DNA of 64,000 nucleotides. Source: Owenia fusiformis (taxonomy: Eukaryota; Annelida; Polychaeta; Sabellida; Oweniidae). Position 1 is the stretch's first letter; the number at the start of each line of letters is the position of its first letter. The position numbers were made by a program, and so were the translations under genes. The notes under the pieces are model-generated. The model had not been told where the DNA came from, made no database searches, and saw nothing but the letters and a program-made list of their open reading frames with translations. The stretch spans positions 19,701,754 through 19,765,753 of the forward strand of contig CAIIXF020000011.1 of assembly GCA_903813345.2 (NCBI GenBank), in the 5' to 3' direction. Below, piece after piece: positions 39,401 through 50,700 of this stretch.

Positions 39401-42150
39401 GGAAGTTTCATGTTTTAAACAAGTTCAAAATTCCAAGAATTGTACAATATCAGGTCTGAATTTACAAATTTTACGTAAGACCTTGGACGAGCCTTAGTTT
39501 TTTTTACATCTGTCCCCCTTTGATGATATTTATGGCTTTGTAGTATGGAACTAAGATGTACAAAATAATTTAGATGGGTTTAAAGAAGGTTTAAGAATTT
39601 TAACAAGTTCAAAATTTGAAGAATTGTACAATATCAGGTCTGAATTTAAGAATTTCAGGTAAGACCTTGGATGAGCCTTATATTTTTTACATTCGTCCCT
39701 CTTTGATGATATGTATGGTTTTGTAGTGTGAAACTAATTAGTAAAAAATAATTAAGATGGATTTGAAGAAAGTTTAAGGATTTTAAATGAGTCCAAAATT
39801 TGAAGAATTGTACAATATCAGGTCTGAATTTATGAATTTCAGGTATGACCTTGGATGACCCTTATGTCTTTTAAATCCTTCCCTCTTTGATGGTATTTAT
39901 GGTTTTATAGTGTGGAACTAAGATGTAAAATATAATTTAGATGAATTCTAAGAAGGTTTAAGGATTTTTAACAAGTTCAAAATTTGAAGAATTGTACAAT
40001 ATCAGGTCTGAATTTACGAATTTCAGGTAAGACCTTGGATGGCTTTTATGTTTTTACATCTGTCACTCTTTGATGATATGTATTGTTTTGTAGTGTGGAA
40101 CTAAGATGTAAAAAATGGTTTAGATGGTTTTGAAGAGTGTTTAGGGATTGCAATGAGTCCAAAATTTGAAGAATTGTACAATATCAGGTCTGAATTCTCG
40201 AATTTCAGGTATGACCTTGGACGACTCTTTTGTTTTTTACATCTGTTCCTCTTTGATGATATTTATGGTTTTATAGTGTGAAACTAAGATGTAAAATATA
40301 ATTTAGATGAATTTTAAGAGATTTAAGGATTTTAACAACTTCCAAATTTGAAAAATTGTACAATATCAGGTCTGAATTTACGAATTTCAGGTAAGACCTT
40401 GGATGGCTCTTATGTTTTACATCTGTCACTCTTTGATGATATGTATTGTTTTGTAATGTGGAACTAAGATTTTAAAAATGATTAAGATAGTTTTGAAGAG
40501 TGTTAAGGGATTTTAATGAGTCCAAAATTTAAAGAATTGTACAATATCAGGTCTGAATTTTCGAATTATAGGTATGACCTTGGACGACTCTTTTATTTTT
40601 TACATCTGTCCCTCTTTAATGAGTTATAGTTTTATGGTATGGAACTAAGATGTAAAATATAGTTTAGATGAATTTTAAGAAGGTTTAAGGATTCTCACAA
40701 GTTCAAAATTTGAAGAATTGTACAATATCAGGTCTGAATTTGCAAATTTTAGGTTTTATATTTTTTTTACACCTATCACTCTTTGATGATATGTATGGTT
40801 TTGTAATGTGGAACTAAGATGTAGAAAATAATTTAGATGCATTTTAAGAAGGTTTAAGGATTTTAATTTGAAGAATTGTTCAATATCAGGTCTGCAATAA
40901 ATGAATTTCAGGTATACCCTTGTTTAGCCCATATGATTTTAACACCTATCCCCTTTCCATGATTTGGTTTAGTTGTGTGGAAATATGTATAATTTACATC
41001 GATTTTAAAGAAGCTTGACATTTTAAACAAGTTCAAAATCTTGGCGTATTGTATAATATCAGATCTGAAATTAAAGAATTTCAAGTATAATCTTGGTTAG
41101 CCCATATGATTTTAACACCTATCCCCTTTTCATGATATATTTGGTTTAGTTGTGGAAATATGTATAACATAATTTACATCGATTTTAAAGAAGCTTAAAA
41201 TTTCAAACAAGTTCAAAATCTTAGCGTATTGTACAATATCAGATCTAAAATTAATGAATTTAACCTCTTGAATCCCAGGCTCTAAAATTGGCATGAAACC
41301 AGAGAATTTTTCATTTTTTGCCACCTTTTGACATTTTATTACATACCTATACAGCTTTAGATGCTCAGCTTAGTAAAACTGGACGGCAGAGATCATTTCT
41401 TCACGTTTTAAAACAATTTTTGTGTAAATTGGATGAAAATTGTTCAAATGATCGAGAGCAATTTTTGTGAAAAATTTTGTGACGGAGTTTCTCGTCCCTC
41501 TGGGCACCAGTCTTATTTCATTTGTGACGGATATATCCGTCACTCTGGGTATTCAAGAGGTTAAAGTATAACCTTGCTTCGCCCTTATATTTTTAACATC
41601 TATCCTTTTTTGATGATATATATGATTTAGTAGTGTGGAGCTAATATATAAAACATAATCAAGATGGGTTTTAAAGAAGTTTAAGGTTTTAAATAAGTTC
41701 AAATTTTCACAAATTGTACAATATCAGAGCTGATATTAATGAATATTGGGTATTTAGGTGAGCCTTATGTTTTTTACATCTATCCCTTTTTGATGACATA
41801 TATGCTTTAGTAGTGTTGAACTAAGATGTTAAACAAAATTTAGACAGGTTTTAAAGAAGCTTAAGGTTTAAACAATATAAAAAATTGAAGAATTGTATAA
41901 TAACAGGTCTGGAATTTATATATTTTAGGTATAACTGTGAATGGCCCTTATTCTTTTTTTTACATATATCTCTCTATGATAACATATATGGTTTTGTAGT
42001 ATGAAACTAAGATGTAAAACATAATTTAGATGGGTTTTAAGGAGGGTTTAAGGTTTTAACCTGTTCAAAACTTGACAAATTGTACAATATCATATCTTCT
42101 GACATTAACGAATTTCAGGTATGTATCTCTCTATGATGATATATATGGTT
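39400..42150 (+). repeat. ~182-bp satellite, left array
   Basis: Anchor TTGTACAATATCAGGTCTGA or variants at 39441, 39625, 39809, 39993, 40175, 40357, 40538, 40719, 40877, 41050, 41230, 41715, 41894 and 42081. Steps are 181-187 bp in most intervals; the long 41230-41715 interval holds a MITE. Confidence 0.9.
41264..41560. mobile_element. 297-bp MITE with TTAA target duplication
   Basis: Terminal inverted repeats CCTCTTGAATCCCAG and CTGGGTATTCAAGAGG, flanked on both sides by TTAA (41260-41263, 41561-41564). TTAA duplication and CCT-type ends are typical of piggyBac-related non-autonomous elements. Close to the right end is the palindrome TGACGGATATATCCGTCA (41525-41542). Removing the element and one TTAA restores a 184-bp satellite step. 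Confidence 0.85.
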
Positions 42151-42174
42151 TAGTAGTATGGAAGTTTTAAGGAA

Positions 42175-42400
42175 GTTTAAAGGCAGAATCAGATCTATGG
42201 GTGTGACAAAATTACAAGCAACATGTACAGTTCATGTACCAATCTTTTCCTTACAATCTCAAATACAATATCTCCAAAAAGATTCACGATGTGTTAAGTT
42301 TAAAGGCAGAATCAGATCCAACATGTACAATTCATGTACCAATCTATTCCTTACAATCTCAAATACAATATCTCCAAAAAGATTCACAATGTGTTAAAAA
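42175..42400. repeat. Local direct duplication in the foldback centre
   Basis: Two copies beginning TTTAAAGGCAGAATCAGATC (about 42175 and 42299), the first with a 20-odd bp insert. An open frame across it is a product of the duplication, not a gene. Confidence 0.7.
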
Positions 42401-42466
42401 TTGATGAAGTAATAATGGATTCAAAAAGCAAAAATGGGTGAAAAATGTTTAAATTCTCCCAAAATA

Positions 42467-42489
42467 ATAAGAATGGTAACCATTCTTAT
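42467..42489. repeat. Perfect 10-bp hairpin in the foldback centre
   Basis: ATAAGAATGG, loop TAA, CCATTCTTAT. Lies between the two arms. Confidence 0.6.
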
Positions 42490-42719
42490 GGAAAAAATAC
42501 ATTATTGTAGAAATCTTTAGTTTTCCTGAAATAAAGGGTGCACTTTGGGGATTATTAGCAAATAGACATGAAAAGGAATTACATAAGCCAGAAATATTCA
42601 AAAAGGTCCATGTGCAGTATGGCAAGTGATTTTAGACGGTCATATATTTCACCATGAGTACTTTCTGGGCATAAATACAGTGGTTTAAATACATGTCAAC
42701 ATTTTTTTCTAAATGTTTA

Positions 42720-43780
42720 GAGCCAACCAAGGTTATACTTGAAATGTAGTGTTAATTGCCGAATTAATATTGTACAATGCTCCAAGATTTTGAACATGTG
42801 AAAATCCTTAAACCTTCTTAAAATCCATCTTAATTGTTTTTTACATCTTTTTTACATCTTAGTTCTATCCTACAAAACCATACATATCTTCAAAGAGGGA
42901 CAAATGTAAACAATACATGTATATGGCTCACCAAAGGTCTTACCTGAAATTCGTAAATTCAGACCGGATATTATACAATTTTTCAAATTTTGAACATGTG
43001 AAAATCCTTAAACCTTTTTAAAATCCATCTTAATTGTTTTTTTACATCTTAGTTCCACACTACAATACCATACATATCTTCAAAGAGGGACAAATGTAAA
43101 CAATATATGGCTCACCAAAGGTCTTACCTGAAATTCGTAAATTCAGACCGGATATTATACAATTTTTCAAATTTTGAACTTGTTAAAATCCTTAAAATCC
43201 TTAAACATTCTTAAAATTCATCTAAATTATATTTTACATTTTAGTTCGTTACTATAAAAGCATAAATATCATTAAAGAGGGACAGATATTAAAAACATAA
43301 GAGTCATCCAAGGTCATACCTTAAATTCGTAAATTCAGACCTGATATTGTACAATTCTTCAAATTTTGGACTCATTAAATTCATTAAACCTTCTTCAACA
43401 CCATCTAGGTTATTTCTTACATATTAGTTTCACACTACAAAACCATAAATAGCATCAAAGAGGGACAGATGTGAAAAATATATGGCTCACCAAAGGTCTT
43501 ACCTGAAATTCGTAAATTCAGACCTGATATTGTACAATTCTTCAAATTTTGAACTTGTTAAAATCCTCAAACCTTCTTAAAAACTATCTAAATTATTTTG
43601 TACATTTTAGTTCCACACTACAAAGCCATAAATATCATCAAAGGGGGACAGATGTAAAAAATTTAAGGCTCATCCAAGGTCTTACGTAAAATTTGTAAAT
43701 TCAGACCTGATATTGTACAATTCTTGGAATTTTGAACTTGTTTAAAACATGAAACTTCCTTAAAACCCATTTTAATTATT
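42720..43780 (-). repeat. ~182-bp satellite, right array (inverted)
   Basis: Six reverse-oriented copies, anchors near 42771, 42971, 43154, 43347, 43531 and 43713; most similar to the outer copies of the left array. Confidence 0.85.
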
Positions 43781-44400
43781 TTTTTACATCTTAGTTCCAT
43801 ACTTCAAAACCATATTTATCATCAAAGATTGATAGATCTGGAAACCATAGGCATCAGCTATAGTCATACACAAAATCACCCCTCTCAAAAATGTCAAATT
43901 TTTCAAAAAATCAACAATTTTTTTCTCGGCTCCTACTAATTCAATTAGTTTGAACCTTTCAGGGCTTATAGCCCTGCTACTGGGCACTTCACATGAAATT
44001 TTTCAATGTCTTCCAGTGTCTGATTGAAAAGTGAGTCTCTAAATAGTAAGAAAATGGGTCACGAATTTGCCCCCTGGGGTACATACGTTGTAGTATTTTC
44101 CAAATTCTGTAGGAGTGATTGGCATTATTTATTTTGCAAATGATTCATATATATAATGTCTATGTATGTAACTTACATACATCAAGATATCTAAAATTAT
44201 TGAGAATGAAAAAATTATTTTCCGGGGGTGGGGTGTTTTTGGGGGGTGGGGGGCTAACCCCTGAAAAAAAAGAATTATGTACCACTCTGTGAAGCTATCA
44301 CCTAGGTAGAATTTTCATCCAAGACTTCCCTCTAACTGAAAATGCTGCCAAACCAACTATACTCCATTTATTAAGAATTTTCCTCCTCGCTCTTAGAGTA

Positions 44401-44640
44401 CTAATTGGACTACGAGTTCTGACGTGTTAAAGCCTCTTTATTTTTTGAATTTTTATTTACATAACCAGCAATGAAAATACTTATGATAAGGGTGACAATA
44501 ATGTAACTTGAGTTTTTGAAAATTGTAATTCCCATGTAAACCAATGGGAAATGCTGAGTTAGGGGGAAATCAGATTTCTGAATATATATTCAGTAAATTC
44601 TCCACCAAAAATATTTATGTAGAAAAAATTGAATTGTCTA
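44401..44640. other. No feature recognised
   Basis: AT-rich sequence between the foldback element and the retrotransposon fragment. Confidence 0.4.
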
Positions 44641-44657
44641 ACTTTTTTGGACTCTAA

Positions 44658-45390
44658 GTGTCAAGTTTACTTCCTGAACATTTAAGTTACAGAGCTTCAA
44701 AGTCATTTTTGAAATCATTTCACCTCCTGTGTTATTTCAATGGGAGAGGTTTCTTGAAAAATAATTTTGACTTTGGAGACCTCAAATCACTCAAATCCTA
44801 CTTGAATGACGAATCCTCAAAACTTTCTGATACTTACTTAATCAACCTTGGTGTCCACAAGGGGCCGATGGTATTTATCCTGTATATTAATGATGTTCCT
44901 TACAATCTGGATGGCCAGTGCTTCATTTATGCTGATGATGTCTCTGTACATTTTAAACTTGATCAAAAATACCCTACTAATGTTGATGATTCTGTCAAGC
45001 TTAGAAAGTCAAGCTTAGAACATATTATTGAACAATGGTCAACTACTTGGAAACTACACTTTAAACCACAGAAAAACCGTGAACTGATATTCCATAATCC
45101 TAGAACATGTAGAACACGTATTAATAATATCAGTCCAATAATATGGGAAAAGTAAGAGCTACTTCTCACAAACACCTCGGTTTCACTTTCGATCCCTGCT
45201 TTACACACAGACAGCATATAAGTAACATCTATGATAAGGTAATAAAAATGTTGAATTAATTTTAAAAAAATAAAAAAATAAGATAGGTTCTAGTTATTTA
45301 GAGACAATCTTCAACTCTTGCCCCATTTTGATTATCCTAACAGACCAGCTACCTAGAACCAACCAAGACAAACTTGAACTTTATATTTTT
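44658..45390 (+). pseudogene. Degraded non-LTR retrotransposon reverse transcriptase
   Basis: A 165-codon frame (44658-45155) contains GVHKGPMVFILYINDVP (residues 65-81) and FIYADDVSVHF (89-99). These match reverse transcriptase motifs of LINEs: the Gly-Val-Pro-Gln-Gly block, here altered and shortened, and the catalytic (Y/F)ADD box at residues 91-94. After a frame change the text KHLGFTFDPCFTHRQHISNI appears (about 45168-45227), the usual thumb region of such enzymes, and then LETIFNSCPIL and NQDKLE near 45300-45380 after another interruption. With no endonuclease, a shortened motif and at least two frame breaks this is a dead 5'-truncated copy, probably of a CR1/Jockey-like family. Confidence 0.8.
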
Positions 45391-45654
45391 GGTAATGATT
45401 TAAGTATCGAAGAAGACACATTTCTCTACAATTTATCCTTTCTTTAAATAACTGATTTTGTAACCATTTACTCTTAAAATATCCTCCTATCAGCGAGCAT
45501 GTGGAGAGTGTATAGTCACATGATCATGCTGAATTGACTTATACCACTTTATTTTAAATTGGTTAAAAGTAAAAGCTAGCCTATAATGCTTTTTAGCGAC
45601 TGGCAGCTTTATCGGGAATTGTAACTATTATACGAATTATGATAACATGAGAAA

Positions 45655-45715
45655 ACGCGTTGTCAGTGGCACTCCGGAAAAGTCTGACAACGGTTAAGTC
45701 AGATACCGTTGTCAC
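45655..45715. repeat. Nested hairpin repeats
   Basis: GTTGTCAG and CTGACAAC pair across 17 bp, and TGACAACGG (45685-45693) pairs with CCGTTGTCA (45706-45714). Likely part of a small MITE; ends not found. Confidence 0.5.
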
Positions 45716-46029
45716 AAATGGCGGACATAACCGTCGCTTCAATTAGATTTTCATGAACTGTATGTTTAATAGACTAAATTCTTTTGGGACAACAATCAAT
45801 CCAAGTGTCTTAGTACTCATTGTACAGTTAATGATGTTCTACCATCGAAATAAAGTCTTTAATTTAACCGATAAAAATGAGACACGGGATACGGGACACT
45901 GTAATTACCATATGCGGTTGTCTTTCTAAATTACTCAAATTCAGATTTCGTTGTCATTAACGATATCGAAGACGCTATATTTTGGCGATTCACGACCCAG
46001 TTTGATCGAAATTGGGATTTCATAATGAA

Positions 46030-46270
46030 ACATCACCACAAGAGCTTCTGTTACGCGGAATATGGAATATATTCATGGTTGCGCGGTATTTGTGATACGG
46101 GTGAATATGCCATACTCACCTGCGGTATATGGCATATTCCACAGTGAATATGTGATACATTGATTTCAGTGAATACCCGATACTCACCTGCGGAATATGT
46201 CATACTCATTTGCGGAATTTGCCATATACCGCAGGTGAGTATGACGTATACCGCAGGTAAAAACGTGATA
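46030..46270. repeat. Cluster of ATACTCACCTGCGG modules with a 30-bp inverted repeat
   Basis: 46111-46140 and 46214-46243 are reverse complements with one mismatch, 73 bp apart. Five partial copies of the module lie within 160 bp in both orientations. Confidence 0.7.
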
Positions 46271-46895
46271 CAGAGCGCCTTGATTTGATTGGTTGCGAAA
46301 ATCGACTCTAAATGTAAAACTATGCTGGATTACCAATATTGTTAGAGTACTAATATATGAATCTATGCTTTATTTAATAAGTCTATTACGTGATATTGCC
46401 GAGTGATACTGATATATTCAATGCAGTTGTACTTTTGATTCAGTAATCATTATGATATTTTATAAACTTTTACCCGTTTGTTCATTCAATGCAATTGACA
46501 ATTGCGTACTTCCGTATCACGTTCTCATTGGTTAGTGAGTATGCCATATAAATCAGGATCAAGTCAAGGTCATCAGATTGACAATGTGTAGTCTATTTTT
46601 CTGTGAGAAAAATGTCTTGAAAACACAAAATAATAAACATAAGAACATAAACAAAGTTACTGAAAGAACTATGAATATATGGGGAACAGAAACATGAAGA
46701 CATTTAGAGAAAAAATATGAAGAAAATTTTGGATACATAATTGATAGAAAAATATGAGTAACAAAAACAAATCTACAGTGGCTGTTTTACTTTATTCTTT
46801 ATTAGTTTATTTTAGTTTATTTCTACAATCATGGACTCATGGTTATTATTTTTCTCGGTGATATTGGCTCTCGATTAGAGGGGGTATAGGGGGGA

Positions 46896-46911
46896 GGGGG
46901 GGGGGGGGGGG
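46896..46911 (+). repeat. G16 homopolymer
   Basis: Preceded by further G-rich sequence; low-complexity and prone to length error. The rest of 46560-47550 has no recognised gene; 60-105-codon frames on both strands at 47051-47375 overlap and show no domain. Confidence 0.6.
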
Positions 46912-47554
46912 TGCTAGACATTGTTTCCTTTCACGTTAGATCATGGTTTTGTATACAGTGTGGGCCAAACAAATACCCAAGTTTAAGGATGAATATCATA
47001 TGATATAACGTTCTTCTTGCTAGGTTTCTTAACAGTTTTTTCGTTCACTCTCATGCCTTGGTAGATCGCTGTAGTAAGGGTAAATATAGCTGCTTAGATG
47101 TTGACTTGTTTGCAGTTTCGTTCCTTGTGACTTCAGTCATTTCCAAAGCATGTTGTTCTACGTGTCCCTCCCTCAAGATTTCTTCATTCCTTTCTCTGGA
47201 ATGGAGAGAAAACAAACTAGACGTATCTATAGATAACACTATCACGCGTAATATGAATAGCAGTAGGCTACATTGCCTTCAATCTTGGTTTTACTGTTTT
47301 ACTCACTCACTATTCCCTATTCCCTACCCTTTCTATAGTTTTTTTGGTAATACTATTCTGCAAACTGCTCGATGAATCTATACAATCAATGTATAGTAAG
47401 TATAGCACCCGAGGTAGAATACTAGGAATCGAAATTCACTTGACTAATTAGTTTTTGTGTGGCTTGTCTTTTATATGTTAATGACTATAGAACAAAACAA
47501 ATAACGAATATCTGGCTAGTCCTGCACTTAAGAGTAAGAAGGGGTAAGTTGCAT

Positions 47555-47560
47555 TTTATT
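47555..47560 (-). promoter_or_regulatory. Poly(A) signal of the SLC22 gene
   Basis: AATAAA on the minus strand, 46 bp past the stop codon at 47607. Confidence 0.65.
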
Positions 47561-47606
47561 TACCAACATAAAAAATTACCCCATGACTAACAATGTCGAG
47601 AAAAAC

Positions 47607-47747
47607 TTACATTCCAAATAGTTCACCTTCTTTTAGAGTCTCTGGTAAAGTCTTGCCCATTGTTTCTGGTAGGAGGACGGCCATGATGCCAGTAAGGATT
47701 GGTATAATTCCCATTACGAGATATGGTAATCCATACCATGATTTAGC
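47607..47747 (-). CDS. SLC22 gene, exon 9
   Basis: 46 codons and TAA: TM12 and LPETMGKTLPETLKEGELFG, then Met and stop. The stop overlaps a donor-like GTAAGT, so a longer tail by splicing to an unseen exon is possible. Confidence 0.85.
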   Translation of the reverse strand, partial: AKSWYGLPYLVMGIIPILTGIMAVLLPETMGKTLPETLKEGELFGM

Positions 47748-50700
47748 CTGGTAAGATTGAAAAATACATGCATTTGATTTATATCTCCCAAACCACTCCC
47801 TCATTATCAAATCAAACGAGCTTCGAGGGGTATAGAGAATGGGTTCATCTGTGCGTCCGTACATCCGTCCGTCCGAGCAATAACTCAAATACCATTATCG
47901 TTTATATTTCGTACGTATATGCCCAATTTCAGTACAAGTTCTGCACGGGACCCAATTCTAAAAATGGCTACTGGTTTCAAAATGGCGGCCATTTAAATGT
48001 CAATTTTACGATGTCAGCATACAAAAGTGTAATCATAATATGTTTTAAATGCATGTAGAGTATGAATTGAGTTGAAAATCCTACATCTTTGATGATTGGT
48101 GGTTGTTACACAAGATTTTACGATTTTTTCTGAAAAAGTAGTTGAGCGATTTTGTTTATATTTGACATGTGAATAATCTAAGAAGAATATTACAATATGA
48201 CAATATCAGCCACGGTCGTTCGATTGAATATACTCAAGTAGAATTCACATTTATTGACTAAATATTAATTAAAAAAACAGTTTCTTTATTCTTCACTTTT
48301 GATAGTGAATCATACTTACCAGAAGTGGGATTTGTGGTGCAATGAGTCCACCTATTCTACCAACGCTAGATCCTCCCCCCAACCCTGCAGCTCTGACTGG
48401 CGTGGGGAAGATCTCTCCACTGTATAGATATACTGCATTAAAAGCTGTAGCTGCAAATGCTAGTCCAATTAATGAAGCAATGGTAGCTAAAGCTGGTATG
48501 CCTAGAAAGATGAAAAGATGGAGATTTAAGAAATTATTTTGTTATATGGATCCTTGTTTTGCCTTGTCTTATAAAAGTTCAGATCTATAATTAAGTTTTC
48601 GAAATATGGGTAAATTGAATATTTTAACCTGTACCTCTCTCGCGAAAAGGCAATCGTGGGTTGTTCCGAGGTAACCAGTGCTAGTGATATTTTGAGCTAT
48701 GCGAGAATACACAATGATGAACAAATAGGGCATATATCGTGTTGTCGCGTTGGTAGAAGGAGGGAATGCACGCATCCAACGCTAATGGACGTAATTCGAA
48801 TTCTATCTAGTCCTATTTTAAACATATGGTTGTGCTTTAATCTTGCTAGTTGTATGAACATGAAAAAATTATATATGTCAACATATTATATTTATTGTAT
48901 TTAATGAAGGTCAGCCTAACGAGCCATCCAATTTGTGACTATATAATATACACAGTTACATTCGTGCTCATTTCTTTAATTCGCATTGAACTCTATTCTC
49001 ATAAACATGGGTTTTAATCACTTACTTGTCAGCCTGACAAAGCCAATCATGCTGAATGAAAATAATCCTGAGATGATTAGAGCAAGCATCAATCCCTTAA
49101 CTCGTCCAATTTTGTAGTAAACTACATATTTGATTGGTAATACCATAATTTGCCCGAGCCCTAAGACTATGTACATATTCAGGTACACATTTCCAGGAAT
49201 AAGTGTTCCGATGTTCAACTGTACTGCATAGTTAGCAAATACACAAGCAAACCTAGGTTTGGAAAATCATAAAAGACTCAATGATAATTGTGCATAATTT
49301 TTACTTCAACATAATTTTTACTTCAAAATTGATTTAGTTAATACTTCTTTCGTTGATCATTATATTAATTCAGTACATGGTGAGCCAAAGAAGGTAACAC
49401 AAATAAATGCTAATGACTCAGTCATTCAGCATGTGTTTATAAACTCATATTTAGGCACAATTGAGGTTTTTCCATATAGCTTTGAAATCTCGTTAAAGTC
49501 TCGTTTTTAAGAGACTTTATGAGATCTGCATTTCTTACCACTAAAGACCAACATTTTCTTCTTTTAAATGGCATATTTAAATTCTATGTTACTTTGTATT
49601 CAAACAGCTTTGATTACACAGTTATTTATTCAGATTTCCAGGATTTTTAAGTTTTCTGAAAAGGGTCGGGCTAAATCCCCATTGACACATTGTTGAAAAT
49701 ACTGTAAATATCCATTAACTCTTTCGAGGGTCACAATTTTAATATTAAATCACAATTCACATGTCAAAAAGATTACAAAGTCACATGCCAATGGAGTTTC
49801 ACATGGAAACATTTGAAAAATCAAACAAATTAATAAGTGATTTTCTGGTAGTTCTCTGTATACTTGTAATGGTATTTTAGCCCTACCAACTCTCACACTG
49901 CCATCTACAGGGCGTCCACAAAAAAGTATACCCAACTTCATATCCGAATTACTGGAATCCTAAGCAGTTTTTTAAAATACAAAGGTAGAAGTAAAAAGGT
50001 CATGTATGACTGAGTAATCTTGACCATTATGAGAGGTGGTAAACTTAGCACTATGTCATGTTACCTTCCTGTGTGGCCTTTTTCCATATAATGGAAAAAT
50101 AGATGGCATCAAGAGTACTGGTAGGGCTATGGTAGGGCTAGAATACATGTAAATGTATTGCCAGAGTCACTTACTTTCTTGATTTAAGAAGTAATTGCAT
50201 TTGGAACAACTTAAAACACCATTGGAATGTAACTATATGATCTTATTGACATGTGAATTGTAATTTCACATTATACTTATGATCTTTGTTCGACTATTTG
50301 AACTTTTAAAGATTTTTCAGCATTGTGTCAATGGGGATTTAGCCCGACCTTTTTTAGACAACCAGAAAATCATTAGAATTTGAATTAAGGTAAATAACGG
50401 TACAAATCAAAAAGTTGTTTTAATAGAAAATTACACACAGAATTCAAATATGCCATCAAATAAAAGAAAATGTTAGTTTTTAATGGTTAAAAATGCAGAT
50501 CTCCAAAAATCTCATTAAAAACGAGACTTAACGAGATTTCAGAGCTATATGGAAAAAGGACCATTGATGTGTATTGGCTTAGTTTTCTTTTTCTGTTACA
50601 CTAAGTTAGAGGACATGCCTTCCACACTGAACTGGAATTGGAACTACTTTCTTATGAAAAAAGGTTTGGCAAAAGCTTAACTTACTCCAAAGGCATGCAA

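Larger units (their letters stand above)
38779..44400. mobile_element. 5.6-kb foldback element with satellite arms
   Basis: The outer about 0.6 kb on each side are near-perfect inverted repeats, starting TACTCTAAGAGCGAGG at 38779 and ending with its complement at 44400. Inward, both arms become tandem arrays of a roughly 182-bp satellite in opposite orientation: about 14 copies on the left, 6 on the right. The central 42150-42720 is not satellite. No transposase frame was found. CTA flanks both ends (38776-38778, 44401-44403), a possible 3-bp target duplication but too short to be sure. The build resembles Foldback-type elements, whose long inverted repeats contain tandem repeats. Confidence 0.8.

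Noticed and set aside
41130-42397. 64- and 79-codon frames inside the foldback element
   Set aside because: Both arise from satellite or local duplication sequence.
47051-47375. Overlapping frames on both strands
   Set aside because: No domain or signal on either strand.
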